The notes below the pieces were generated by a model. That model did not search any database and was not told the DNA's origin. It saw nothing but the letters and a program-made list of their open reading frames with translations. A DNA stretch of 47,922 bases, from contig JANQSL010000162.1 of NCBI GenBank assembly GCA_028284075.1, positions 1 to 47,922 of the forward strand. The letters run 5' to 3'. Position 1 is the first letter of the stretch. Each line of letters begins with the position of its first letter. Of this stretch, positions 16,146-25,094 are shown piece by piece. The translations under genes and the position numbers were made by a program. The DNA comes from Candidatus Sumerlaeia bacterium. Its GTDB lineage: Bacteria; Sumerlaeota; Sumerlaeia; SLMS01; JAHLLQ01.

Positions 16146-17063
16146 TCAGGCTGGTGGAAGAATAACTTTGTCAATGACATGAATGACTCCGTTGCCCGCC
16201 ATCACATCGGCTTCCACGACCCTGGCATCGTTAATCATCACATTGCCGTAGGACGATTTGATCGTAACGTCTGAGCCCTGTGCAGTCTCGGCACTGTTCA
16301 GGGTGACGACCTTCTCAGCTGTCACTTTTCCCGGGACGACGTGATACAGGAGCACGGCGCGCAATTGCCCGGGATTTGCCGCCAGCGCGTCGAGAGTCTC
16401 CTGAGGTACCGCCTTGAAGGCTTCATCCGTTGGAGCAAAAACCGTGAACGGGCCTTTGCCTGTCAGTGTGTCAACCAGGTCGGCCTTGGTCAGCAATGTG
16501 GCGAGAGTTGTAAACTGTCCCGCATCAATAGCCGTCTCCACCAGATTTTTTTCCGCCGCGGGAATCAGCACGGTGTCGATCACGTGGACCACACCGTTGG
16601 ATGCTGCCACATCGGCTTGAACAACCTTCGCACCGCCAATGTAAACACCTTCGGCGTTTGTGCTGATTGGTACGGGAATCTCGGCCAGAGTCGTCAGTTC
16701 ACTCTTCTTTATAACTTTCTCCGCTTTGTATTTCCCACTCACGACATGGTATGTCAGAACCTTTGTCAGCAGGGCTTTATCCGACTTCAAGGCTTGGAGC
16801 GTATCCGCATCCACTTTGGCAAATGCTTCGTCCGTCGGAGCGAATACCGTGAGAGGCCCCGGTTGATTCAAGGCATCAACGAGTCCTGCCTCGCCGAGTA
16901 ATGCTGTCAGGGTTTCGAAGGAAGAGTCGCTTACTGCAATATCCACAATGGTCTTTTCGGCTTTGTGTGTGCTGCAGTTATCCGCCGCAGCAGTGGAAGA
17001 GAAGGCCACTACCACAGCAGCGGCAGCGATTTTCAGAATTGTCGGGAACTTGCGAATGCTCAT
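16146..17063 (-). CDS. Secreted protein with two fasciclin (FAS1) domains
   Basis: 305-residue exported protein. The signal peptide ends near AAA-D at about residue 27. Two FAS1 domains follow, each with the diagnostic FAPTDEAF motif (near residues 78 and 212) and a YHVV segment (near 105 and 240), each ending in a GVxHVID motif (near 155 and 291). FAS1 domains mediate adhesion to cells or matrix in the periplasm or outside. I chose ATG 17063 (MSIRKF) because it gives a clean signal peptide and GGGAG lies about 10 bases upstream; an in-frame ATG at 17099 is less likely. A strong terminator follows. Confidence 0.92.
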   Translation of the reverse strand: MSIRKFPTILKIAAAAVVVAFSSTAAADNCSTHKAEKTIVDIAVSDSSFETLTALLGEAGLVDALNQPGPLTVFAPTDEAFAKVDADTLQALKSDKALLTKVLTYHVVSGKYKAEKVIKKSELTTLAEIPVPISTNAEGVYIGGAKVVQADVAASNGVVHVIDTVLIPAAEKNLVETAIDAGQFTTLATLLTKADLVDTLTGKGPFTVFAPTDEAFKAVPQETLDALAANPGQLRAVLLYHVVPGKVTAEKVVTLNSAETAQGSDVTIKSSYGNVMINDARVVEADVMAGNGVIHVIDKVILPPA

Positions 17064-17173
17064 GGGAAGGAACTCCCTGGAAGAATTGAGGGTGGCCACC
17101 TCGCAGAATCCCCTTCTGCAATTCTCTTGCCAGTGAACGAAATGAACGATTTTTTTCGGGGCGGGTGTGTGAG

Positions 17174-17250
17174 TGGTGGGCCCAGCAGGACTCGAACCTG
17201 CAACCTACCGGTTATGAGCCGGCTGCGCTAACCAATTGCGCCATGGGCCC
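17174..17250 (-). tRNA. tRNA with CAU anticodon (Met, or Ile after lysidine change)
   Basis: Full cloverleaf on the minus strand: acceptor GGGCCCA/TGGGCCC (7 bp), D stem GCGC/GCGC, anticodon stem GCCGG/CCGGT with loop CTCATAA (anticodon CAT), T stem GCAGG/CCTGC with loop TTCGAGT, discriminator A and encoded CCA at 17176-17174. The first pair is G-C, unlike the usual initiator C-A mismatch, so it is not the initiator. Elongator Met and lysidine-modified Ile both fit, and sequence alone does not decide here. Confidence 0.95.
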
Positions 17251-17316
17251 ACAGCGCGGCGTCATCATGTCCGCGGCCTGCCCGAGATCAAGGCCAGACA
17301 TTCGCGGTTTTTCACT

Positions 17317-18420
17317 ATGGCAGACGAGTCACCGAAAGAGGTCCACGTTCATTCCCGCGAGGTTTCACTCGACTCAAAGCGTCGTGCCGCACTGGGCCAT
17401 TTCACGATCAATCCCGTGGACTGGCAGAGTTCCATTTTCACCAACGAGGTTGTGCCTGACGAGGATTCCCCACTGAAAGGCTGGAGGGGGTTCGGGGCCG
17501 ACCGGCTTTCCCGTGAGCTCTGGCCCAGTTATGCAAAACACAACCCTATCCTTGCATATTGGGTTGGCCGGCGGCGGGCCCGGCTTGCCGAAGACCTCAT
17601 CGGACTGCTGCCCTGGGGCGTTCTCATTTTGGTACAGGCCTTTGTCTTCCTGGTGGCCGCGAAGAGCGCACAGGATCTGGTTGCCTGGGCGTGGGTGTTT
17701 CTTGTCGTCGCTCCTGTTTTCTCGTCCATTGTTTCGGGGCTTGTTGTTGGCATGCACATTCGCTCTGTTTTTCATTCTCTGCCGCTTGAAGAACTCATGA
17801 CAACGCCTGTTACAAGTGAAGCCATTGTACAGGGCCTTTCCATGCGACCCCTGGCTGTTCAGGCGTTTGCACATGCCATGTTCATCCTGAGCGGAATTCT
17901 CCTCGTAATTCCCGCTCAGGCGCGTATCGATGGGGCTCCCGGTCTCGTCGCCTTTCTTCACTGCACTCTGGTGTCCGTCCTTGGATGGATGCTGCTTTTC
18001 TCCGGGAACGAACTGGGGGGAGCGTTTGGAACGCGGGCTCACTTCTCTCTTCGGCGTTCGGCTGATGCCCTTCAACGAATGATTTTCGACCTGTTTTGGG
18101 AGGGTTTTCTTCCCTTCGTTGCTCTTCCCGTTGGTCTGGCGGCGCTGACGCTGATTGGCCGTCTTATTCTCGGCAACGAGCTCGTCTGGGTGCTGGTTGC
18201 CTTTGGAGGGCTGCTGGTTTTCGGCATTCTGGCCTCTCCTTTTTTACTGGTTCATTATCTTAGAAGCCGCTCTGTTGCCGCCATGCAGTGGACCTGCTCT
18301 CATCCGGAAGAGTGGTGGGTGAACGAACTCAACGAGGAGGATCGGCTCGACGGTGAACGCATCGCCTGGGCACCGTGGGCGGATTCCGGAGAGGAGCTTG
18401 TTTCGGACTTGCGTTCGTAG
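17317..18420 (+). CDS. Multi-pass membrane protein of unknown function
   Basis: 367 residues. A soluble N-terminal part of about 100 residues is followed by roughly six to seven hydrophobic segments, for example LIGLLPWGVLILVQAFVFLV (near 100-120) and LVWVLVAFGGLLVFGILA (near 290-310), and by an acidic cytoplasmic tail. The layout resembles ABC-2-type permeases, but no ATPase is adjacent, so I leave it unassigned. I chose ATG 17317; starts further upstream would run into the tRNA. About 60 bases separate it from the next gene on the same strand. Confidence 0.75.
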   Translation: MADESPKEVHVHSREVSLDSKRRAALGHFTINPVDWQSSIFTNEVVPDEDSPLKGWRGFGADRLSRELWPSYAKHNPILAYWVGRRRARLAEDLIGLLPWGVLILVQAFVFLVAAKSAQDLVAWAWVFLVVAPVFSSIVSGLVVGMHIRSVFHSLPLEELMTTPVTSEAIVQGLSMRPLAVQAFAHAMFILSGILLVIPAQARIDGAPGLVAFLHCTLVSVLGWMLLFSGNELGGAFGTRAHFSLRRSADALQRMIFDLFWEGFLPFVALPVGLAALTLIGRLILGNELVWVLVAFGGLLVFGILASPFLLVHYLRSRSVAAMQWTCSHPEEWWVNELNEEDRLDGERIAWAPWADSGEELVSDLRS

Positions 18421-18483
18421 GAGAGCATTCGCTGAAAGAAATCATTAAGCTTGTCGTGGAACCATGCCCGCTTACTGGAGATC

Positions 18484-19449
18484 ATGCCAGTGGACCTCAG
18501 TATATGCCTTCCCGTCAGTGATAACGAAGGCTTCCTCCGGGATTGCCTGCACCGGCTTGCAGAGCAAAAGAAAGTCTTTCAGGATACTGCGGAAATCATC
18601 GTCTTTGATCGCTCTCCGGAGGGAGATGCCCGCATCGTGGCGACAGAGGCGGCAAAGGAGTATTCAGAGCTCTACTATCAACACGAGCCACAAACATCTC
18701 CAACGCAAATGATACGCCGTTGCGCGGAGATGGCTCGCGGCAGGTTCGTTTGGGTTGTGAGCGGCCTTGAACTGATTACCCCCGGTACGATGGTCTACCT
18801 GCAGGGAATTCTCAAGAGCGAGAAATTTTCAGAAAACCTTCAAGTGGTTGCACTCAACCACTCAAGCATGAGTGTTGGCGGCTCCACCACCTTTACCTCC
18901 CATGATCGCATGATGGACGATATTTCTCTCGGATCGGTCGGACACTTCCCCGAGGGACTCAGTCTGTTGGAGTACTTCAACGTGGCTGAACTCCGGTTTC
19001 CAGCCTGTCTCGTGCTTAATCGAGAAGTGTTCCTTTCCATGCCCGAGCCAAAGCAGTCTTCCCTTGGTCGCTACGCTCATTTGCAAACCGTCGTGCGGAT
19101 GTGTGCACAGGGTGGTTCCGCGTTTGCCCCCCGCCTTTGTTTGATGTCGCGGGAGGAAACCGTCGATGACTATGACGATCTGTCGCTTGAGGAAATCCCC
19201 CGGCTCTACGAGCAGGCTGTTGAACTGGGATTTCGACAGCGGCGCTCCAGCCGTGCCGTCAAGCGTCACTCCTCCACAACGATTCGTGAATACGTCAGGC
19301 ATCTCAGGAAAGGTGACTTTGAAAGTACTTCGCCGAAGCGCATGTTTCACTGGCACGGCAGCCACTTGTATTACTGGACAACAATGATCCCCATCTGGTG
19401 CTGGTACAGGCTCGTTGGCGGGGGAGGGAAGTCTCCTTCCGGCAGTTAG
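18484..19449 (+). CDS. Glycosyltransferase family 2-like protein
   Basis: 321 residues. The N-terminus (VDLSICLPVSDNEGFLRDCL) has the first strand and helix of a GT-A glycosyltransferase, and the phrase EMARGRFVWVVSGLELITPG near residue 90 sits where the metal-binding DxD region of family 2 would be. No clear DxD is visible there, so catalysis is uncertain. The C-terminus has an aromatic hydrophobic segment (LYYWTTMIPIWCWYRLV) that may touch the membrane. The start is unsure: ATG 18484 has GGAG only 3 bases before it, and GTG 18490 has better spacing. Its stop overlaps the stop of the convergent DUF423 gene. Confidence 0.62.
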   Translation: MPVDLSICLPVSDNEGFLRDCLHRLAEQKKVFQDTAEIIVFDRSPEGDARIVATEAAKEYSELYYQHEPQTSPTQMIRRCAEMARGRFVWVVSGLELITPGTMVYLQGILKSEKFSENLQVVALNHSSMSVGGSTTFTSHDRMMDDISLGSVGHFPEGLSLLEYFNVAELRFPACLVLNREVFLSMPEPKQSSLGRYAHLQTVVRMCAQGGSAFAPRLCLMSREETVDDYDDLSLEEIPRLYEQAVELGFRQRRSSRAVKRHSSTTIREYVRHLRKGDFESTSPKRMFHWHGSHLYYWTTMIPIWCWYRLVGGGGKSPSGS

Positions 19450-19835
19450 GCGGGATTGTTTTTGAAAGCGGCGAAGAACAAAACCAGCCAGCCTCCAAGA
19501 AGAGCCATTCCGCCCACCGGAGTGACTGCTCCGAATGCACGAATTCCGGTTAACGCAAGTATGTAGAGGCTGCCACTGAACACGAGAATACCTGCAACAA
19601 ACAGCCATCCCGCGATGCCGGGCGATGTTGACTCCTGCCGGACTGTGGAGAGCCATGCAACCGCCATCAAAGCGAAGGCGTGATACATCTGATAGCGCAC
19701 TCCTGTTTCGAAGACGGCGAGCAGATCCGGCTCAAGAACCTTTTTCAAACCATGAGCGCCAAACGCGCCCGCGGCGACACCAGTGAAACCAAGTGCAGCC
19801 GCAATCATGAGAAACAAGCGTCCGGAGGATGTCAC
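19446..19835 (-). CDS. DUF423 (YgdD-like) membrane protein
   Basis: 129-residue inner-membrane protein with four hydrophobic helices. The family hallmark GAFGAHGL lies near residue 25 and YQMYHAFALM near 45. The family function is unknown. The start GTG 19835 overlaps the stop of the upstream hydrolase (GTGA), so the two are translationally coupled; ATG 19808 is an internal alternative. Its TAA shares bases with the TAG of the convergent glycosyltransferase-like gene. Confidence 0.88.
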   Translation of the reverse strand: MTSSGRLFLMIAAALGFTGVAAGAFGAHGLKKVLEPDLLAVFETGVRYQMYHAFALMAVAWLSTVRQESTSPGIAGWLFVAGILVFSGSLYILALTGIRAFGAVTPVGGMALLGGWLVLFFAAFKNNPA

Positions 19836-20617
19836 TGTTGAAAGGCATCCTCCAGAAAGTCCTTCATGTGTTTCCATGAACGTTTGTCCGCGATCTCATT
19901 ATAGGCGGCACCCCGCGACGGATCCGTTCCGGCCATGGGTTGAGTAAAGCTGTGGACCGCGTTCGCGTACTTGATCAGGAGGTAGTCGACATTGTGTTCC
20001 TGCATCTCCCGCTCAAAGGCGGCAACCTCATCATCCGGCACATACGGATCGATGGCGCCGTGACAAGCCAGGATGCTGGCTTTGATATTTGCACCGTCCG
20101 CCGGACTCGGCGAATCCAGTGAACCGTGGAAGCTTACCACGGCATCGATGTCGGCACCACTTCGTGCCAGTTCAATGGCTCCGGTCCCGCCAAAGCAGTA
20201 GCCGATCGCCCCAAGTCGTTCCGGGTCCGTCTGTGGTTGTTGTTTGAGCTCCTTCAGTCCCAGTTGTAGCCGATGCCGGAAATTCAGCCGATCGCCGTTA
20301 CGAAACTTGCCCGCCCACTTTCCCGCCTCGCCGGACTCGGCGCTGGGTCGAATGCCCTTTCCGTAAACATCGATCGCAAATGCCACGTATCCGAGTTCCG
20401 CCAGTTCGCGGGCGCGACGCTTCTCGTAATCTGTCAGTCCGGTCCATTGATGAACGATCACAATACCCGGTCTGACGCCTTCGATGGCGTCGTCATAAGC
20501 CAGATAGCCAAGGAGAGGCTCCTCGCCATCCATATACTCGATGTCGCGAGTCTGGATTTCGGCGGTCGCTGTCGCCGTCAGTCCTGCCAGCAAAATTGCC
20601 CAGAGCAGACGCTTCAT
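19832..20617 (-). CDS. Secreted dienelactone hydrolase family protein
   Basis: 261-residue alpha/beta hydrolase with a signal peptide (MKRLLWAILLAGLTATATA). The nucleophile is the Cys in GYCFGGTG near residue 132; the acid and base follow in CHGAIDPYVPDD and NAVHSFTQP. The Cys-Asp-His triad is complete. These enzymes hydrolyse esters or lactones; the substrate here is unknown, and export points to an extracytoplasmic one. The start ATG 20617 has GGGAG about 6 bases upstream. It overlaps the DUF423 start by GTGA. Confidence 0.9.
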   Translation of the reverse strand: MKRLLWAILLAGLTATATAEIQTRDIEYMDGEEPLLGYLAYDDAIEGVRPGIVIVHQWTGLTDYEKRRARELAELGYVAFAIDVYGKGIRPSAESGEAGKWAGKFRNGDRLNFRHRLQLGLKELKQQPQTDPERLGAIGYCFGGTGAIELARSGADIDAVVSFHGSLDSPSPADGANIKASILACHGAIDPYVPDDEVAAFEREMQEHNVDYLLIKYANAVHSFTQPMAGTDPSRGAAYNEIADKRSWKHMKDFLEDAFQQ

Positions 20618-20750
20618 GATTTGCTCCCGAATCAGGTTATGCGCCGAACGGAAGCGAAACTGGCGCCGGGATGGCGGAAAGTCCTTGAGATGTTCACCGG
20701 GTTTCCCCCATCCGTTGGTCCGGGCTTGCTGCGCCCAACCAATCACCCCC

Positions 20751-20755
20751 GGAGG
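20751..20755 (+). promoter_or_regulatory. Ribosome binding site for a TTG start
   Basis: GGAGG lies 7 bases before TTG 20763 and decides the start of the first aminotransferase. The frame stays open far upstream over the divergent hydrolase, but nothing there is conserved. Confidence 0.7.
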
Positions 20756-20762
20756 TCAGGGC

Positions 20763-22361
20763 TTGTCACTCGTTAAAGTCGGCAATCGTACACCGCCAGA
20801 CGGATTCGGGCGTGACGATCTGTCGGTTCGTGAGAAGGGCGGCGCGCTCTTCTACCAGGACCCGAAACCTCTTCCCATGGCTGATCACGGGAAGGGCATC
20901 TACATCTATGATGTGGAGGGCCGGGACTATCTCGATGCCTGTAGCGGTGCCATTTCCACCAACCTGGGTCACGGCCACCCCCGGATCATCGAAGCCGCCC
21001 GGCAACAGCTTGAAAAAATCAGCTTCACCTACCGCACCCAGTTCGAATCGAAACCCGCCAACGAACTGGCGGACCTCCTCGCCCGGCTGGGTCCGCCGGA
21101 ACTGAATCGCGTCTTCTTCGTCAACAGCGGGTCCGAAGCCGTCGAGTCCTGCATCAAGCTGGCACGGCAATACTGGTGGGCGAAGGGCGTCTCATCCAAG
21201 CAGTACGTCATTTCCAGGGCACCGTCCTACCACGGCGCGACCCTGGGTGCCCTGTCCTGCACCTCCTATGCACCTTTGAACATTCCGTTTCGGCCCATCC
21301 AGATCTATTCACCAAAGGTCTCATCGCCCTACTGCTATCACTGTCCCCTGGAAAAAGAATATCCGTCTTGCGAGATGGCCTGCGCCCGGGAGCTTCAGCG
21401 GGCCATTGAGGTCCACGGAGCGGAAAACATTGCCGCCTTCATTGCGGAGCCCTTTGGCGGTGCCTCCACCGGTGCCACGGTCCCTCCCGATGAGTACTTC
21501 CCGATTGTGGAGAAGATTTGTCACGAAAACCAGATCCTCCTCATTATCGATGATGTCATGACCGGTTGCGGCCGGACGGGAACCTTCTTCGGGTTCGAGC
21601 ATTTCGATATCACACCGGATATCGTTGCGGTCTCCAAAGGCTTGTCCGGCGGCTACACTCCCATTGGAGCCTGTATTGCCTCCGGCGAAATCGTTCAGCC
21701 GGTGCTTGAAAGCGGCGGTTTCATGCACGGTCACACCTACGCGGGCAATCCGCTCTCCGCCGCGATAGCGCTTGAAGTCATCAAGACGATTATCGACGAC
21801 AAACTGACAGCCAACTCACGTGTTCTCGGCACCCTGTTGCACGAGAAGCTGCATGAGTTGAAGGAACGTTATCCCTTTATCGGTGACGTTCGGGGCCGCG
21901 GGCTGTTTGCCGGCATCGAGTTCGTTCGGGATCGAACACGACGCGAACCCTTCCCTCCCGCCATGCAGGTTGGCCAGACAGTCACCCGTCTTGCAAGAGA
22001 ACAGCACGGCCTGGTTCTTTATCCCAGGCGTTCCATCTACGGCCTGAAGGGCGATCATGTTCTCATCGCTCCTCCTCTTATCATTGATGAGGAAGGCGTG
22101 CTTGAGTTGATTCGCCGATTCGACGGCGCGCTCGAAGAGGCTCGGGAATGGCTTGAATCCGAGATGGTTCCCTGGACGGACGCGATTCCCGATCGCACCA
22201 CCGAGCGTTATCAGCAGGTCGAGGACCTCCCTGAGACGGCGCTCGGACAACTGGACGACGATTTCGAGGTCAGTGGTGCCAACGTAACCGGCGATATGGA
22301 TCAGGAGGGTTTGGAACTTCCCCTGACTCAGCAGGGACAAGACGAGGTTTCCGAAGAGTGA
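20763..22361 (+). CDS. Class III aminotransferase, first gene of the catabolic cluster
   Basis: PLP-dependent transaminase, 532 residues. Visible family features: NLGHGHPRI near residue 67, the PLP phosphate site NSGSEAVE near 124, the IDDVMTGCGRTG block near 265, and the PLP lysine in SKGLSGGYTP near 295. A four-cysteine segment (CYHCP, then CEMACA, near 190-210) may bind metal. The last 60 residues form an acidic tail not typical of the fold. From the cluster, the substrate may be N6-acetyl-beta-lysine (3-amino group), giving a beta-keto acid (inference). Other omega-amino acids are possible. The stop overlaps the next gene by GTGA. Confidence 0.88.
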   Translation: MSLVKVGNRTPPDGFGRDDLSVREKGGALFYQDPKPLPMADHGKGIYIYDVEGRDYLDACSGAISTNLGHGHPRIIEAARQQLEKISFTYRTQFESKPANELADLLARLGPPELNRVFFVNSGSEAVESCIKLARQYWWAKGVSSKQYVISRAPSYHGATLGALSCTSYAPLNIPFRPIQIYSPKVSSPYCYHCPLEKEYPSCEMACARELQRAIEVHGAENIAAFIAEPFGGASTGATVPPDEYFPIVEKICHENQILLIIDDVMTGCGRTGTFFGFEHFDITPDIVAVSKGLSGGYTPIGACIASGEIVQPVLESGGFMHGHTYAGNPLSAAIALEVIKTIIDDKLTANSRVLGTLLHEKLHELKERYPFIGDVRGRGLFAGIEFVRDRTRREPFPPAMQVGQTVTRLAREQHGLVLYPRRSIYGLKGDHVLIAPPLIIDEEGVLELIRRFDGALEEAREWLESEMVPWTDAIPDRTTERYQQVEDLPETALGQLDDDFEVSGANVTGDMDQEGLELPLTQQGQDEVSEE

Positions 22362-23053
22362 TTGATCGCGTTCGGGACCTGTCCGAGGCCGTCAATGAAC
22401 ACGTCCGTGGTGGCCAGACCATCATGGTCGGGGGTTTTGGCCGAGGCGGGGTTCCCTTTAGCATCCTGGAGCATATGGCCGGCTCCGGCAAAGCTTTTCA
22501 AGACCTGACTCTGGTCAAGAACGACGCAAATGAGCCGGATCTTGGTATTGGAATGCTGCTCAAGCGTGGCCAGGTGAAGAAACTCATCGCGACCCATATC
22601 GGTCTGAATCCGGACTTCATCGGTCAGATGAACCGTGGCGAAGTTGAATGCGAGTTGGTACCGCAGGGTATTTTTGCCGAGCGCATCCGGGCGGGAGGAG
22701 CTGGAATACCCGCATTTCTGACAGACATTGGAATCGGGACCGTTGTCGCTGAAGACAAGCCAACTCATGAACTGGATGGCCGGACATTGATTCTCGAGAG
22801 AGCGCTACGGGGTGATGTGGCACTGCTCTGCGCCGACATTGTTGATCGCCAGGGCAACTGCTGGTGGAAGGGTTCAAATCGCAATATGGCTATCGTGATG
22901 GGAATGGCCTGTGACCGGGTGATCGTGGAAGCCCGGCGCATCGTTGAGTCCGGCGAAATCGAACCCGAGAATGTGCAGCTTCCCTGCGTGTGCGTCGACG
23001 CTGTGGTCCAGGCAAAGGATCGCGGACATATTCTTGAAGGACGGCATTTTTGA
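22358..23053 (+). CDS. 3-oxoacid CoA-transferase family, subunit A
   Basis: 231-residue alpha subunit of a family I CoA-transferase (AtoD/ScoA/PcaI-like). The glycine-rich N-terminal motif (GGQTIMVGGFGRGGVP, residues 18-33) and KNDANEPDLG near 54 fit the family. It moves CoA from a donor acyl-CoA to a 3-oxoacid together with the beta subunit. The start is GTG 22358, overlapping the aminotransferase stop by four bases. In this cluster the acceptor could be 6-acetamido-3-oxohexanoate and the donor succinyl-CoA or 4-acetamidobutanoyl-CoA (inference); acetoacetate is the plain alternative. Confidence 0.9.
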   Translation: MIDRVRDLSEAVNEHVRGGQTIMVGGFGRGGVPFSILEHMAGSGKAFQDLTLVKNDANEPDLGIGMLLKRGQVKKLIATHIGLNPDFIGQMNRGEVECELVPQGIFAERIRAGGAGIPAFLTDIGIGTVVAEDKPTHELDGRTLILERALRGDVALLCADIVDRQGNCWWKGSNRNMAIVMGMACDRVIVEARRIVESGEIEPENVQLPCVCVDAVVQAKDRGHILEGRHF

Positions 23054-23697
23054 AACCGGACGAGGAAATTATCGTTCGACGAGCCGTGCGGGAGCTGCGT
23101 TCCGGCATGGTCGTGAATCTGGGCATTGGAATGCCGACGCTTGTTCCATCGGTGATGCCGCCGGACCTTGAAATCGCCATTCATTCCGAGAACGGTTTTG
23201 TCGGGATGGGCGCCCCGGACTCCGGAGGGACACGGGACAGCGACGTTATCGACGCCGGTGGGCGTCCCGTGCACCTCGTCAAAGGCGCCGCTGCATTCGA
23301 CAGCTTAATGTCCTTCGCATTGATTCGCGGCGGAAACCTGGACGTTGCCGTTCTCGGTGCTTTTGAAGTCAGTGTTTCCGGTGATCTTGCCAACTGGATG
23401 ATTCCCGGCAAACTGACACCGGGCATGGGTGGAGGAATGGAACTCGCCCAAAAGGCCGGTCATGTCATTGTCGTCAGTCGCCATCTTGACAAGCATGGCC
23501 GTGGCAAGCTCGTTGAAACGTGCTCCCTCCCGCTCACGGCCAAAGCCTGTGTGAGCACTCTCATCACCGAGCGAGCCGTGTTTCGCCTCATCGATGGCCG
23601 CATGACCGTTTGTTCGATCCACCCGGACCAGACGGAAGAGACTGTTCGCGAAGGCATCGCAAACGTTGAGTTTTCCGATTCGCTGGAGCCGTGGTAG
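23050..23697 (+). CDS. 3-oxoacid CoA-transferase family, subunit B
   Basis: 215-residue beta subunit with the catalytic glutamate in the SENG motif (IHSENGFVGMG, near residue 49). The N-terminus NLGIGMPTLVP and the LTPGMGGGM segment near 120 are typical. It starts with TTG 23050 inside the stop of subunit A (TTGA), with GAAGGA about 8 bases upstream, so A and B are made in equal amounts. About 95 bases with a hairpin follow before the deacylase gene. Confidence 0.92.
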   Translation: MKPDEEIIVRRAVRELRSGMVVNLGIGMPTLVPSVMPPDLEIAIHSENGFVGMGAPDSGGTRDSDVIDAGGRPVHLVKGAAAFDSLMSFALIRGGNLDVAVLGAFEVSVSGDLANWMIPGKLTPGMGGGMELAQKAGHVIVVSRHLDKHGRGKLVETCSLPLTAKACVSTLITERAVFRLIDGRMTVCSIHPDQTEETVREGIANVEFSDSLEPW

Positions 23698-23750
23698 TTA
23701 ACCGCTCTTCCAGTTGCCTCCGGATCGGTCCTTCTCCAGCTTTTCCGACC

Positions 23751-23777
23751 CGGCCGCCGGGCGGCCGTTGATTTTTT
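23751..23777 (+). terminator. Terminator-like hairpin inside the catabolic cluster
   Basis: CGGCCGC (23751-23757), loop CGG, GCGGCCG (23761-23767), then TTGATTTTTT. It is only 15 bases before the M20 gene start, so it may cut expression of the second half or act as an attenuator. Confidence 0.55.
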
Positions 23778-23792
23778 CCGCGGGACGACCTC

Positions 23793-25094
23793 ATGAGTGC
23801 ACTTCCGGCGCAAAGCGATTTACAGGCTGCCATTCTTGCAAGACGCAACTGGGCTGTAGAGCGCCTCGGCGCCTGGGTGCGCCACGGCAGTGTTCTGGGC
23901 CAGGAGCTGCAGGCCCAGGAGTACATCGCTGATGTCTACGAGGAGATCGGTTTTTCCTCGCGTTTTGAGACCATCGATATTGACGCAATATCAAAACTTC
24001 CAGGCTATAGCCCCGTCGACTGGTCCTATCATAACCGTCCCAACGTTGTGGGATTTCATGATCCACCGTCGTCAAAAGGGCGTTCATTGATTCTGAATGG
24101 CCACGTGGATGTTGTCAGTCCCGAGCCCTCCTCCCTGTGGACGTCAGATCCATTCGGGCCGCGTGTGGTGAAAGAGGAAGAAGACGGCGAAACCTGGATG
24201 TACGGACGTGGCGCCGCCGACATGAAGGGCGGCTCCATGTGCTACCTTTGGGCTCTTGCCGCTCTGGGGGACATGGGATATACACCGGCGTCGAAGGTCA
24301 TTCTCCAGTCTCCCATCGAAGAGGAATGCACGGGCAACGGCGCTCTCGCGCTTTGCGCCAACGGTTACACGGCGGATGCCTGCCTGATTCCAGAGCCCTT
24401 CGCTGAATCGATTCTGCGCCGTCAGGTCGGTGTGATGTGGTTCGATGTCAGAATCGTCGGAAAGACGACACACGTTCTGGGAACCGGTGCGGGAGTGAAC
24501 GCGATTGAGAAATCCTGGGTGATTATCCAGGCATTGCGGGAACTCGAGGTTGAAACGAACGATCCTGATCGCGTGCCCGATTCGTACAAGGACATTGAGC
24601 ATCCCATTAATTTGAACGTTGGAATCATCACCGGGGGTGATTGGGCAAGCACCGTCGCGGGGGAGTGTGTAACCCGCTTTCGTTTCGGTCTGTTTCCCGG
24701 CGAATCCTTGTCTGATCTGAAAAACCGCATTGAAAAACGCGTTCGGGAGGCCGCGGCCGTGGATTCGTGGCTTAAGGATTTTCCACCGACAGTGAATTAC
24801 GTTGGTTTCCAAGCGGAGGGCTGTGAATTTGATGTCAGTGGTGATTTCGGAAAAGCACTCCGCCAGGCCCATGGCAACTGGCGGGGGAGCGAACCCGTCG
24901 AGCTAACGGCCACTTGCACAACGGATGTGCGGTTTTTCAATCTCTACTACGACATTCCCTCAACGTGTTATGGTCCGAAATCCCGCAACATTCACGGTGT
25001 TGACGAAAAAGTAAGTATCGATTCCATGCAGCGCGTCACCGAAGTCATGTCTTCGTTCATTGGCGACTGGTGCGGATTGGAGAAGCGCGGATGA
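23793..25094 (+). CDS. M20-family deacylase (ArgE/DapE-like)
   Basis: 433-residue zinc amidohydrolase. Metal ligands are visible in order: NGHVDVV (near residue 108), GRGAADMKGG (near 140), the general-base EEE pair in PIEEECTG (near 175), and a later PEPF block near 200. The lid domain (near 215-330) has the typical VGKTTHVLG start. The family removes acetyl or formyl groups from amines. In this cluster it would fit deacetylation of 4-acetamidobutyrate to GABA (inference); acetylornithine or succinyl-diaminopimelate are the usual alternatives. The stop overlaps the thiolase start (ATGA). Confidence 0.87.
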   Translation: MSALPAQSDLQAAILARRNWAVERLGAWVRHGSVLGQELQAQEYIADVYEEIGFSSRFETIDIDAISKLPGYSPVDWSYHNRPNVVGFHDPPSSKGRSLILNGHVDVVSPEPSSLWTSDPFGPRVVKEEEDGETWMYGRGAADMKGGSMCYLWALAALGDMGYTPASKVILQSPIEEECTGNGALALCANGYTADACLIPEPFAESILRRQVGVMWFDVRIVGKTTHVLGTGAGVNAIEKSWVIIQALRELEVETNDPDRVPDSYKDIEHPINLNVGIITGGDWASTVAGECVTRFRFGLFPGESLSDLKNRIEKRVREAAAVDSWLKDFPPTVNYVGFQAEGCEFDVSGDFGKALRQAHGNWRGSEPVELTATCTTDVRFFNLYYDIPSTCYGPKSRNIHGVDEKVSIDSMQRVTEVMSSFIGDWCGLEKRG

